From Glandiceps talaboti (taxonomy: Eukaryota > Hemichordata > Enteropneusta > Spengelidae): a stretch of DNA of 64,000 nucleotides. A model generated the notes under the pieces. That model did not search any database. It was not told the origin of the DNA and saw nothing but the letters and a program-made list of their open reading frames with translations. Position 1 is the stretch's first letter. Each line of letters begins with the position of its first letter. The position numbers and the translations under genes are program-made. This document shows positions 12,970 through 23,428 of the stretch, one piece after another. The DNA lies in contig NC_135568.1 in the NCBI RefSeq assembly GCF_964340395.1, positions 19,661,210 through 19,725,209 of the forward strand, given 5' to 3'.

Positions 12970-13615
12970 TGGGACTCCTGTATCACTGTATTGCCCTAGC
13001 AATGACTGCCAGATCACTGTATTGCCCTTGCAATAGCTGCCCTATTGCCTTAGCAATGGCTGCCAGATCACTGTATTGCCCTAGCGATGGCTGCCCTATT
13101 GCCCTAGCAATGGCTGCCAGATCACTGTATTGCCCTAGTGATGGCTGCCCTATTGCCTTAGCAATGGCTGCCAGATCACTATATTTCCCTAGCAATAGCT
13201 GCCCTATTGCCTTAGCAATGGCTGCCAGATCACTGTATTAATATTGCCCTAGCGATGGCTGCCCTATTGCCTTAGCAATGGCTGCCAGATCACTGTATTG
13301 CCCTAGCAATGGCTGCCAGATCACTGTATTGCCCTAGCGATGGCTGCCCTATTGCCTTAGCAATGGCTGCCAGATCACTGTATTGCCCTAGCAATGGCTG
13401 CCAGATCACTGTATTGCCCTAGCAATTAATGGCTGCCAGATCACTGTATTGCCCTAGCAATAGCTGCCCTATTGCCTTAGCGATGGCTGCCAGATCACTG
13501 TATTGCCCTAGCAATGGCTGCTGTATCACTGTTTTGCCCTAGCAATGGCTACCACCATATCACTGTATTGCACTAGCAATGGCTTGCCATATCACTGTTT
13601 TGCCCTAGCAGTATA
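12970..13615. repeat. 54-bp composite minisatellite, about 12 copies
   Basis: Units alternate CCAGATCACTGTATTGCCCT and GGCTGCCCTATTGCCTTAGC, with some half units missing. The array ends about 30 bases before exon 3. Confidence 0.93.
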
Positions 13616-13646
13616 CTAATAGATGATACTAATTGTTTGCTTACAG

Positions 13647-13751
13647 GATTGAGGTCAATGATCAAATCATAGAAGTAGATGGCAAGAGTCTTGTAGGTGT
13701 AACACAAAGCTATGCAGCCCAAGTCTTAAAAAACACCAGTGGCAGGGTCAG
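13647..13751 (+). CDS. PPP1R9: Neurabin/spinophilin homologue, exon 3 (PDZ domain, second half)
   Basis: This exon encodes [20 protein letters not shown] followed by [14 protein letters not shown]. It is the second half of the PDZ domain: the INDxxxEVDG strand, then the alpha-B helix with [12 protein letters not shown]. The class I histidine is absent at the start of that helix, as in other neurabins from memory. The acceptor GCTTACAG supplies the third base of the Arg codon split in exon 2. The donor is GTCAG|GTATGC, in phase 2. A 54-bp minisatellite ends only about 30 bases before the acceptor, so the branch-point region is squeezed against the repeat. Confidence 0.97.
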
Positions 13752-14301
13752 GTATGCAGACATGTAACTAACAACACCATGTCCCAAACTAGCCTTGAAA
13801 CAAATCACCCCTTGACTGTACCCAGCATACTACCCTGGCAGACAAGAGCTTAAAGAAATATACATTGTGCAAGTATAGGAATTGCCAAAGGTAGTGCTGC
13901 AGTATTTCTGAAGAGTGTAAAGAGTTGTCTGATCTTGTTGAAGTTCTTAGTCATATATCTCTCTAACACCCTACTATAGAGGGCGCTTGTCACTACCAAG
14001 CCAAGAATGAACAAAATAACCAACATTGTGCCATTCAAGATAAAATTCATTTTGTGATGAGTCAGTTGGCAAAGTACAGTGCATCACATTTTAATTGAAA
14101 TGATGTCACTGACACAATGAAATAACATTTAGAATTATAGTCAAAGTCATCTATTGAAATGATGACGTGAAAAACACAGTCTCATTTTACGTGAAATATA
14201 AGATTTGTCTAAACAGTTTTAAATATTTGGTATGTGTAGTAACTGTAGTATGTGTGTATACACAGGTATGTGTAGTAACTGTAGTATGTGTGTATACACA
14301 G
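13752..14301. other. Intron 3
   Basis: This is a short intron of mostly unique sequence. On the minus strand it contains a 66-codon open frame (13850-14050) with a hydrophobic N-terminal helix, which I do not accept as a gene. At the 3' end is the 36-bp tandem duplication that carries the exon 4 acceptor. Confidence 0.7.
14230..14301 (+). repeat. Perfect 36-bp tandem duplication of the exon 4 splice acceptor
   Basis: Two identical copies (14230-14265 and 14266-14301) each start GTATGTGTAGTAACTG and end GTATACACAG. Each copy therefore ends in a usable CAG. Confidence 0.95.
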
Positions 14302-14413
14302 GTTTTTGATTGGCAGGGAAAAAGAACAGGATGGTAGCAGTGAAGTGGCAAGGCTTATACAACAATCACTAAAGCAAGAACATGATCCTCCACACCACAG
14401 AGATGATATGCAG
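14302..14413 (+). CDS. PPP1R9: Neurabin/spinophilin homologue, exon 4 (end of PDZ and following helix)
   Basis: Read from the split Arg, the exon gives R-FLIGREKEQDGSSEVARL and then IQQSLKQEHDPPHHRDDMQ. This matches the family's last PDZ strand (RFMIGRE) and the helix with SEVAxLIQQxLxQE. The acceptor GTATACACAG lies at the end of a perfect 36-bp tandem duplication (14230-14265 and 14266-14301), so two identical candidate 3' splice sites exist. Using the upstream copy puts a TAG three codons in, so the downstream copy must be the productive one. The donor is ATGCAG|GTAAAA, in phase 0. Confidence 0.96.
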
Positions 14414-14762
14414 GTAAAAAACATGTCATGTAATTCATCTTGCAAACTTATCTACAACAATATAGTTATATAGTGCTCTGCATTTTCCAAAGCTATTTCA
14501 CCATGGAAATCAGACTGTATACATAAGTTATGGTCTATGTTAATTATAGGCAGGATTTATTTGAAATGATCAAATTTCATATACCAAGAATAAGTGATAA
14601 GCAAACTTTACATGCTAACAATTGGTGACAATCAAATTTTAAATTGCTAAAAGTTAGGAAGGAACCAAAGAAGAAAATCTGTAAGCAGTCATTGTAGTCA
14701 TATATTACAAGTTATGATTATTTTGTTATCTTAATGAAAAGAAATTTTGGATGGCTTTGCAG

Positions 14763-14981
14763 TCTGGTGAGAGAGGAGAAGACAGTCATTCGGATTCGGA
14801 TTCATCTGATGATGAACAGCTGGTACAAGAAACATTTGAACTTGATGAAAGTAGTGGTAGTGAAAGTGACACACTAGCCTCACCATCAGAAGATGACATC
14901 CATACACTCAGGTTAAAGTTAAAAGAAGCCCAATATAAGAATGCTGTCAACGAGGCTGAAATGGCAAAGTTAAAAATACAA
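14763..14981 (+). CDS. PPP1R9: Neurabin/spinophilin homologue, exon 5 (acidic segment, start of coiled coil)
   Basis: The exon has 73 codons, in phase 0 at both ends. The first half is acidic and serine-rich (SHSDSDSSDDEQ, SSGSESDTLASPSEDD), with many casein-kinase-2-like S-x-x-D/E sites. The second half is helical: HTLRLKLKEAQYKNAVNEAE then MAKLKIQ. In family members the same position holds an acidic stretch followed by a coiled coil with LVHKFKELQIKHAVTEAE, and the match is clear. The acceptor is GGCTTTGCAG and the donor is ATACAA|GTGAGTG. In the family this coiled coil mediates dimerisation. Intron 4 before it is only 349 bp, but intron 5 after it is 11.2 kb. Confidence 0.93.
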
Positions 14982-15650
14982 GTGAGTGAACCAATTCAAA
15001 TACTGACACTTGCTTTGAACTATTAAAATAAGTATATATTATATATGCAGTAGTATATTATACCAGTATATTGATGGCACAAATTGAGAGATCTGATTGG
15101 TCTAGACATCGAACTAGCACGTCTAAAATGTGCAATAATGCACAGTCCAAATTTGATGTTCACTGTTGTTCGACGCAAGCATTGTAGTTGGCCGCCGCAA
15201 TACTGATATAGTGAACTCTCTGAATTGTCAGAGGAGGATTTTCTCAATGAGACAATATTTTATAGGAAATTACGATGAAAATTTCAAAAGCAGCCAAGTT
15301 ATCGCGTATTTGTACAAATCATCACCTACTAAGGTCAAGGCATGCACACGATCGGTTCTAGTACTAGTAGTAGTACCGTCTAGCCTTGGCTGGAGTGGAA
15401 ACAAGTGAGTTGTCCTGTCCTGTCATAAAAATGAAGCTAGTGTAAAAGCTTACACTGACCAACTACCCATTAATCTAAACAAAAATTTGTCTGGGATCCT
15501 GTCCTAGAGTATCAGTCATCAATCCGAGAGGGAAAACCTCAAACCCAAAAATCTACTGACGTAACTTCCAGTGATATAAATTGTAAATATCAACCTGCCA
15601 CCATGTCACTCCACCGAGTCGTAATGTCGACCAGGCACGAAGCATGCTGT
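14982..15650. other. Start of intron 5
   Basis: I see no array or known repeat here, apart from short CTAGTAGTAGTA words near 15,362. The GC content is somewhat higher than in the flanks near 15,100-15,400. No exon was recognised. Confidence 0.5.
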
Positions 15651-15651
15651 A

Positions 15652-16080
15652 TTCAATAAACCACTTCAAGTTTATACTTTGAGTCAAACAGGTTGTTTAT
15701 TCATCATTGTACACTTTTAATGAGCCGGTCAATGTACAGATTATCCCTAGGAACGACTAGCAGATAAAATAAATCCAGTCGCTGCACAACATTCATGTCA
15801 TGGTTGCTAGGCCTGGATCAGCTGTCTTGAAAGCAGTGTTATTGTTATGCAAATTAGCCACAGGGGACGCATATGAAACTAGAAAACATAAGTTCTTATC
15901 TTGTTTCCAATATTTTCAATATACTGGTATAATATAATAGCAATAAACCACTCCTTGGGGAAGGTATACCACTCGGTTTTGACCAGTGAACTCAGTATAT
16001 GCACTCGCTATCGCTCGTGCATATATTTTGTCAAAACCTCTTGGTATACCATCCCCAGGGGGTGGTTTATTGCTTAAATA
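15652..16080. mobile_element. MITE-like element, copy 1, with terminal palindrome
   Basis: The copy shares GAGTCAAACAGG, CAATGTACAGATTATCC and TTTTCAATATACTGGTA with the copy at 44.6-45.4 kb. It ends in an inverted repeat (15940-16074) with arms GCAATAAACCACTCC and GGTGGTTTATTGC around a short loop. Confidence 0.75.
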
Positions 16081-16127
16081 ATGCCTGTGTATTTGTGTAT
16101 ACATGCATGCATAATAAACATGTTAAA

Positions 16128-16400
16128 TATAAATGATCGTGAAGTGCCTGCTTATGATTTGCTATCTTCAGTGACACATGATTGTTAAGTGACTGCATGC
16201 TTATAATTCGCTATCTTCAGTGTCAATATAAATGATTGTGAAGTGACTGCTTATAATACACTATCTTCAGTGTCAATATAAATGATTGTGAAGTGACTGC
16301 TTATAATACACTATCTTCAGTGTCAATATAAATGATTGTGAAGTGACTGCTTATAATACACTATCTTCAGTGTCACATATAAATGATTGTGCAGTGACTG
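16128..16400. repeat. 50-bp minisatellite, about 5 copies
   Basis: The monomer contains CACTATCTTCAGTGTCAATA and AATGATTGTGAAGTGACTG. The outer copies are diverged. Confidence 0.9.
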
Positions 16401-16594
16401 CTATTTTCAATGCAAGACTAAACTATATTCTCTTTAGAGTAATTTAGTTGGTTTCCATCAATAATTCTCTGTCTAATCTGTTGCTATGGTAATGGGCTTG
16501 TATCAGCATTACTGTTTCTCAAGTCTGTATCTATTAAGTGTAGTCTGACCTTGATATTGGCTAAAAATTTGGCATGGGACAGGTTTTAAGGATG

Positions 16595-18925
16595 TTTTAG
16601 GGTTTGACATAGTCAATGTTTTAGGGTTTGACGTAGTCAGTGTTTTAGGGTTTGACATAGTCAGTGTTTTAGGGTTTGACATAGTCAATGTTTTAGGGTG
16701 TGACATAGTATTTTAGGGTTTGACATAGTGTTTTAGGGTTTGACATAGTCAATGTTTTAGGGTTTGACATAGTCAGTGTTTTAGGGTTTGACATAGTCAG
16801 TGTTTTAGGGTGTGACATAGTCAGTGTTTTAGGGTTTGACATAGTCAGTGTTTTAGGGTTTGACATAGTCAGTGTTTTAGGGTTTGACATAGTCAATGTT
16901 TTAGGGTTTGACATAGTCAGTGTTTTAGGGTTTGACATAGTGTTTTAGGGTTTGACATAGTCAGTGTTTTAGGGTGTGACATAGTCAGTGTTTTAGGGTT
17001 TGACATAGTCAATGTTTTAGGGTTTGACATAGTCAGTGTTTTAGGGTTTGACATAGTCAGTGTTTTAGGGTTTGACATAGTTTTTAGGGTTTGACATAGT
17101 GTTTTAGGGTTTGACATAGTCAGTGTTTTAGGGTTTGACATAGTGTTTTAGGGTTTGACATAGTTTTTTAGGGTTTGACATAGTGTTTTAGGGTTTGACA
17201 TAGTCAGTGTTTTAGGGTTTGACATAGTCAGTGTTTTAGGGTTTGACATAGTCAATGTTTTAGGGTTTGACATAGTCAGTGTTTTAGGGTTTGACATAGT
17301 CAATGTTTTAGGGTTTGACATAGTCAGTGTTTTAGGGTTTGACATAGTCAGTGTTTTAGGGTTTGACATAGTCAGTGTTTTAGGGTTTGACATAGTGTTT
17401 TAGGGTTTGACATAGTCAATGTTTTAGGGTTTGACATAGTGTTTTAGGGTTTGACATAGTCAATGTTTTAGGGTTTGACATAGTCAGTGTTTTAGGGTTT
17501 GACATAGTCAGTGTTTTAGGGTTTGACATAGTCAGTGTTTTAGGGTTTGACATAGTCAATGTTTTAGGGTGTGACAGTGTTTTAGGGTTTGACATAGTCA
17601 ATGTTTTAGGGTTTGACATAGTCAGTGTTTTAGGGTTTGACATGGTCAGTGTTTTATGGTGTGACATAGTCAGTGTTTTAGGGTTTGACATAGTGTTTTA
17701 GGGTTTGACATAGTCAGTGTTTTAGGGTGTGACATAGTCAGTGTTTTAGGGTTTGACATAGTCAATGTTTTAGGGTTTGACATAGTCAGTGTTTTAGGGT
17801 TTGACATAGTCAGTGTTTTAGGGTTTGACATAGTGTTTTAGGGTTTGACATAGTCAGTGTTTTAGGGTGTGACAGTCAGTGTTTTAGGGTTTGACATAGT
17901 CAATGTTTTAGGGTTTGACATAGTCAGTGTTTTAGGGTTTGACATAGTCAGTGTTTTAGGGTTTGACATAGTTTTTAGGGTTTGACATAGTGTTTTAGGG
18001 TTTGACATAGTCAGTGTTTTAGGGTTTGACATAGTGTTTTAGGGTTTGACATAGTTTTTTAGGGTTTGACATAGTGTTTTAGGGTTTGACATAGTCAGTG
18101 TTTTAGGGTTTGACATAGTCAGTGTTTTAGGGTTTGACATAGTCAATGTTTTAGGGTTTGACATAGTCAGTGTTTTAGGGTTTGACATAGTCAATGTTTT
18201 AGGGTTTGACATAGTGTTTTAGGGTTTGACATAGTCAGTGTTTTAGGGTTTGACATAGTCAGTGTTTTAGGGTTTGACATAGTGTTTTAGGGTTTGACAT
18301 AGTCAATGTTTTAGGGTTTGACATAGTGTTTTAGGGTTTGACATAGTCAATGTTTTAGGGTTTGACATAGTCAGTGTTTTAGGGTTTGACATAGTCAGTG
18401 TTTTAGGGTTTGACATAGTCAGTGTTTTAGGGTTTGACATAGTCAGTGTTTTAGGGTTTGACATAGTCAATGTTTTAGGGTGTGACATAGTGTTTTAGGG
18501 TTTGACATAGTCAATGTTTTAGGGTTTGACATAGTCAGTGTTTTAGGGTTTGACATAGTCAGTGTTTTAGGGTGTGACATAGTCAGTGTTTTAGGGTTTG
18601 ACATAGTGTTTTAGGGTTTGACATAGTCAGTGTTTTAGGGTGTGACATAGTCAGTGTTTTAGGGTTTGACATAGTCAATGTTTTAGGGTTTGACATAGTC
18701 AGTGTTTTAGGGTTTGACATAGTGTTTTAGGGTTTGACATAGTGTTTTAGGGTTTGACATAGTCAGTGTTTTAGGGTTTGACATAGTCAGTGTTTTAGGG
18801 TGTGACATAGTGTTTTAGGGTTTGACATAGTCAGTGTTTTAGGGTTTGACATAGTCAGTGTTTTAGGGTTTGACATAGTGTTTTAGGGTTTGACATAGTG
18901 TTTTAGGGTTTGACATAGTTTTTAG
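16595..18925. repeat. 24/20-bp TTTTAGGG-containing minisatellite, about 100 copies
   Basis: The 24-bp unit is TTTTAGGGTTTGACATAGTC plus AGTG or AATG, and a 20-bp unit lacks TCAG. Rare markers (GTTTTTAGGG, GTTTTTTAGGG) recur at exactly 891 bp, which indicates a large internal duplication. Every unit includes TTAGGG. Confidence 0.96.
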
Positions 18926-18929
18926 CACA

Positions 18930-20290
18930 TTCTTAAGAGGGTGTAAAGTAAGATTTGTTCGTGACATGATGATTCCAACAGTAATATGCATATTAGGGCT
19001 AAAAATGTGTCTTTTTGGTTAAAAATCTATAATTCCAAAACTACTGAGCAGATTGGGCTGAAATTTAATGGGAATGCATCTAGGGATGTATGGACAAAGA
19101 AATATTAAGCATACTATAGAATGCTTAATACTTCTTCGTCCATACATCCCTAGATACATTCCCATTAAATTTCAGCCCAATCTGCTCAGTAGTTTTGGAA
19201 TTATAGATTGTTAACCAAAAAGACAAATTTTTAGCCGTAATTTGCACATTACTGTTGGAATGATTCTATGAGTGATATGCAAATTAGGTGTGAAAATGTT
19301 CATTTTTGGTCAAAAACTCATATCTCAAAAAGTACTTGGTCAATGAGTGAAACTTGGTGAGAAGTTTCTGAAAGTGTTATTCTGCAGATTTCCTTCAAAA
19401 CATTTTGACAGAATTTGCCCTTGCAACCATGACCACGCCCTTAGCAACAACCAAATGGCAGTATATTTTGGTCAAATAACAACATCGTCTGGTAGGCAAG
19501 TGAGTAAACATTCAAAAAAATGTATGCAAATACCTAGCAACCATGGCCACGCCCATGGCAACAGCCAAATGGTGGTGTATTTCACAAAGAGAACGGATTC
19601 TTAGACAATTGAATAAACATTAAAAAAATGTATGTAAATTTGCCTAGCAACAAGACCACGCCCATAGCAACAGCCAAATAATCTCGTATATTGCAAAGAT
19701 AACAGGAATAGAAAGACAAATGAATAAACATTCAAAAATATGCAAATGTACCTAGCAACAAAGCCATGCCCATAGCAACAGCCAAATGATCACAGATATT
19801 GCGAAGATAACAAGGATTAATAGACAATTGAATAAACATTCACAAAATGTGTGTAAATTTGCCTAGCAACAAGACCACGCCCATAGCAACAGCCAAAAAA
19901 TCATGTATATTGCAAAGATAACAGGAATTGAAAGATAAATGAATAAACATTCAAACAATGTATTCAAATATGCCTAGCAACAAGACTACGCCCATAGCAA
20001 CAGCCAAATGATCACATATATTGCAAAGATAACAAGAGGTTTAATAGACAAATGAATAAACATTTTAAAATGTATGCAAATATATCTAGCAACAAGACCA
20101 CACCCATAGCAACAGCCAAATGATCACGTATATTGCAAAGATAGCAACATGGTTGGATAGGCAACTGGATAGTCATTCAGCAAATGAACACCTACAATAT
20201 ATTCTTAGCATGGACTAGTTAGTATATGGATAAACATTTTTAAAACTGTATAGTTGTGCGACAACGCCATTGGCAGTATTTTTGGCTTTT
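18930..20290. repeat. Dispersed repeat family A with internal foldback and degenerate tandem core
   Basis: This copy has TCAAAAAGTACTTGGTCAAT, then repeated modules of roughly 110-120 bp built on CTAGCAACAAGACCACGCCC and ATAGCAACAGCCAAATGATC. It ends in a TTGGCAGTATTTTTGG tail. Its 5' part forms a long inverted repeat (18972-19262). Confidence 0.8.
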
Positions 20291-20340
20291 ACATCAGTTA
20301 GCAAGTGTAATATTTGTAAGTATGAGAAAACCTACAATGG

Positions 20341-20468
20341 GTTCTGGAAAACCTATGGTATTGTGACAGATGTATGTGACGAGCGCTCACAAATGAACAA
20401 ATGACAGTAAATGTAACAGCCAAAAAGAAATTGCGATGTGTACACCACATCGGATTTTAATCAGATTG
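20341..20468. mobile_element. Solo arm of a MITE family also present at 62.3 kb
   Basis: GAAAACCTATGGTATTGTG through GGATTTTAATCAGATTG matches the right arm of the element at 62304-62761. The left arm is absent, so this copy is truncated. Confidence 0.8.
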
Positions 20469-20850
20469 TAACTGATTTCAACCAAACATGGCAGAAAGGT
20501 AACTATGTGATGAGATAGGCATGCCACTTTGTTTTACGACCGAATCAAATATGGCCAAATGGCAGCTGCCATATTTGTTGTTAAATTTCACAATATGCAT
20601 AACTTTAGAGGTATAATATGTAGTGACTCCATTCAAGTGTCTACACCTATATTATCAAATATTAGCTTTCTTTTAAGACCCTGACTTTGACCTTGAAAGT
20701 CTTTTTCAAGGTCAGATAAAATTTGGTTTATCTTCATAGCTTTTTGAAGAAAATATTTCAAGTTATAATGATATTTTAATGATGTCTCAGTTTTTACTAT
20801 TTGAGGTATATGCATGTCACTTAATTTCATAACCTTAATCTGCATTACAA
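20469..20850. repeat. Dispersed repeat family B copy
   Basis: It has TTTCAACCAAACATGGCAG, AAATTTCACAATATGCATAA and a palindromic TGACCTTGAA/TTCAAGGTCA pair. It is directly followed by the 24-bp array. Confidence 0.75.
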
Positions 20851-20892
20851 AATGAGAGCCATGTTTTGTGATAAACAAGTGCACATTTTGCC

Positions 20893-22390
20893 TGTTTGCA
20901 TGGGTTGGGTATTAGGGTTTGGCATGGGATTGGTATTAGGGTTTGACATGGGATTGGTATTAGGGTTTGGCATGGGATTGGTATTAGGGTTTGGCATGGG
21001 ATTGGTATTAGGGTTTGACATGGGATTGGTATTAGGGTTTGGCATGGGATTGGTATTAGGGTTTGGCATGGGATTGGTCTTAGGGTTTGACATGGGATTG
21101 GTATTAGGGTTTGGCATGGGATTGGTATTAGGGTTTGACATGGGATTGGTATTAGGGTTTGGCATGGGTTGGGTATTAGGGTTTGGCATGGGATTGGTAT
21201 TAGGGATTGGCATGGGATTGGTATTAGGGATTGGCATGGGTTGGGTATTAGGGTTTGGCATGGGTTGGGTATTAAGGTTTGGCATGGGATTGGTATTAGG
21301 GTTTGGCATGGGATTGATATTAGGGATTGACATGGGATTGGTATTAGGGATTGACATGGGATTGGTATTAGGGATTGACATGGGATTGATATTAGGGATT
21401 GGCATGGGATTGGTATTAGGGATTGGCATGGGTTGGGTATTAGGGTTTGGCATGGGATTGGTATTAGGGTTTGGCATGGGATTGTATTAGGGTTTGGCAT
21501 GGGATTGGTATTAGGGATTGACATGGGATTGGTATTAGGGTTTGGCATGGGATTGGTATTAGGGATTGACATGGGATTGATATTAGGGTTTGACATGGGA
21601 TTGGTATTAGGGATTGACATGGGTTGGGTATTAGGGTTTGGCATGGGATTGGTATTAGGGATTGGCATGGGTTGGGTATTAGGGTTTGGCATGGGATTGG
21701 TATTAGGGTTTGGCATGGGATTGGTATTAGGGTTTGGCATGGGATTGTATTAGGGTTTGACATGGGATTGGTATTAGGGATTGACATGGGTTGGGTATTA
21801 GGGTTTGACATGGGATTGGTATTAGGGATTGGCATGGGTTTGATATTAGGGTTTGGCATGGGATTGGTATTAGGGTTTGGCATGGGATTGTATTAGGGTT
21901 TGGCATGGGATTGGTATTAGGGATTGACATGGGATTGGTATTAGGGTTTGTCATGGGTTGGGTATTAGGGTTTGGCATGGGTTGGGTATTAAGGTTTGGC
22001 ATGGGATTGGTATTAGGGATTGACATGGGATTGTATTAGGGTTTGGCATGGGATAGATATTAGGGTTTGGCATGGGTTGGGTATTAGGGATTGGTATTAG
22101 GGATTGGCATGGGTTGGGTATTAGGGTTTGGCATGGGATTGGTCTTAGGTTTGACATGGGATTGGTATTAGGGTTTGGCATGGGTTGGGTCTTAGGGTTT
22201 GACATGAGATTGGTCTTAGGGTTTGGCATGGGATTGGTCTTAGGGTTTGACATGGGATTTGTCTTAGGGTTTGACATGGGATTGGTATTAGGGTTCAGCA
22301 TGGGATTGGTCTTAGAGTTTGACATAGGATTGGCATGAGGGTTTGGCATGGGATTGGTATTAGGGATTGGCATTGGCCATGGGTATTTAT
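20893..22390. repeat. 24-bp minisatellite related to the 16.6-18.9 kb array, about 62 copies
   Basis: The monomer is TTTGGCATGGGATTGGTATT plus AGGG, with GGC/GAC, TTGG/TTGA and GGTTT/GGATT variants. A few units lose 2-3 bases. It shares TTAGGGTTTGACAT with the earlier array and has the same period. Confidence 0.95.
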
Positions 22391-23065
22391 ATAAGTACAA
22401 AGCTGGAGCTGGGGCATGAGGTTTGAATTTAGTATTTATATAAGTATTGATATGATATGAATATAAATTGACTTTATAATGAGCACTTTTAGATGTACCT
22501 GTATATTAGTTTTGCTACATTACTTCTAGCAAAGATGTTAATTGTCAAATGTGAGCTTTTAAAACATAACTTGCGATATTGGTTAATTGCTGTATAAGTT
22601 AATGTATTGTTATTACACCATATATGATAATGCTAATTATTCCCAGCATGAATGCCTATAGGCTAAAGCTGATTTGACCAAATAAAGTTTGAATATGAAA
22701 TTTATTCAACTTTATTTTGGTCAATGAAAGTGCCTTTATTAATCATCTTGTTCTGTTCTTAATGAATTGTACATTCTCACCTTTAGTCAATAATATGGGT
22801 CCTATATGTATATCCATTTTTGTCACCATATTTCATGTCATCACTTCCGTATGTCATTGTCATGTTCATTAAATATTTCCTCCATGGCTTCACCAATGAA
22901 GCTTTTTCATCTCCAGCAGCGTGAGGAGGAACTTATTTCATCTAAGTCAGTGAGTAACAAATTTCGTCTAAGTCAGTGGGTAACAAATTTCATCAAATTA
23001 TTTATTTCTGTGATGATCAAATATACATTACATTTGTTGTCAGGCAGCACAATATTTCACCTTCA
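22391..23065. other. Intron 5 sequence with a small hairpin
   Basis: This is mostly unique sequence. A hairpin at 22676-22722 has arms GACCAAATAAAGTTTGAAT and TTCAACTTTATTTTGGTC. Two copies of AAGTCAGTGAGTAACAAATT lie near 22,945-22,990. Confidence 0.6.
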
Positions 23066-23067
23066 AT

Positions 23068-23428
23068 GGTCAGCCACTGTAGTAAACTGAATGGTCAGCA
23101 ACTGTAGTAAACTGAATGGTCAGCAACTTTAGTAAACTGAATGGTCAGCCACTTTAGTAAACTGAATGGTCAGCAACTGTAGTAAACTGAATGGTCAGCA
23201 ACTGTAGTAAACTGAATGGTCAGCAACTGTAGTAAACTGAATGGTCAGCCACTTTAGTAAACTGAATGGTCAGCAACTGTAGTAAACTGAATGGTCAGCA
23301 ACTGTAGTAAACTGAATAGTCAGCCACTTTAGTAAACTGAATGGTCAGCCACTTTAGTAAACTGAATGGTCAGCAACTGTGGTAAACTGAATGGTCAGCA
23401 ACTGTAGTAAACTGAATGGTCAGCAACT
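23068..23428. repeat. 25-bp minisatellite, about 14 copies
   Basis: The monomer is ACTGAATGGTCAGCAACTGT plus AGTAA, with CAACT/CCACT and CTGT/CTTT variants. It runs without a gap into the 39-bp array at the shared word CAGCAACT. Confidence 0.94.

Noticed and set aside
16595-18925. True telomere or telomere fusion
   Set aside because: TTAGGG is only a quarter of a 24-bp unit. The array is flanked by intron sequence on both sides.
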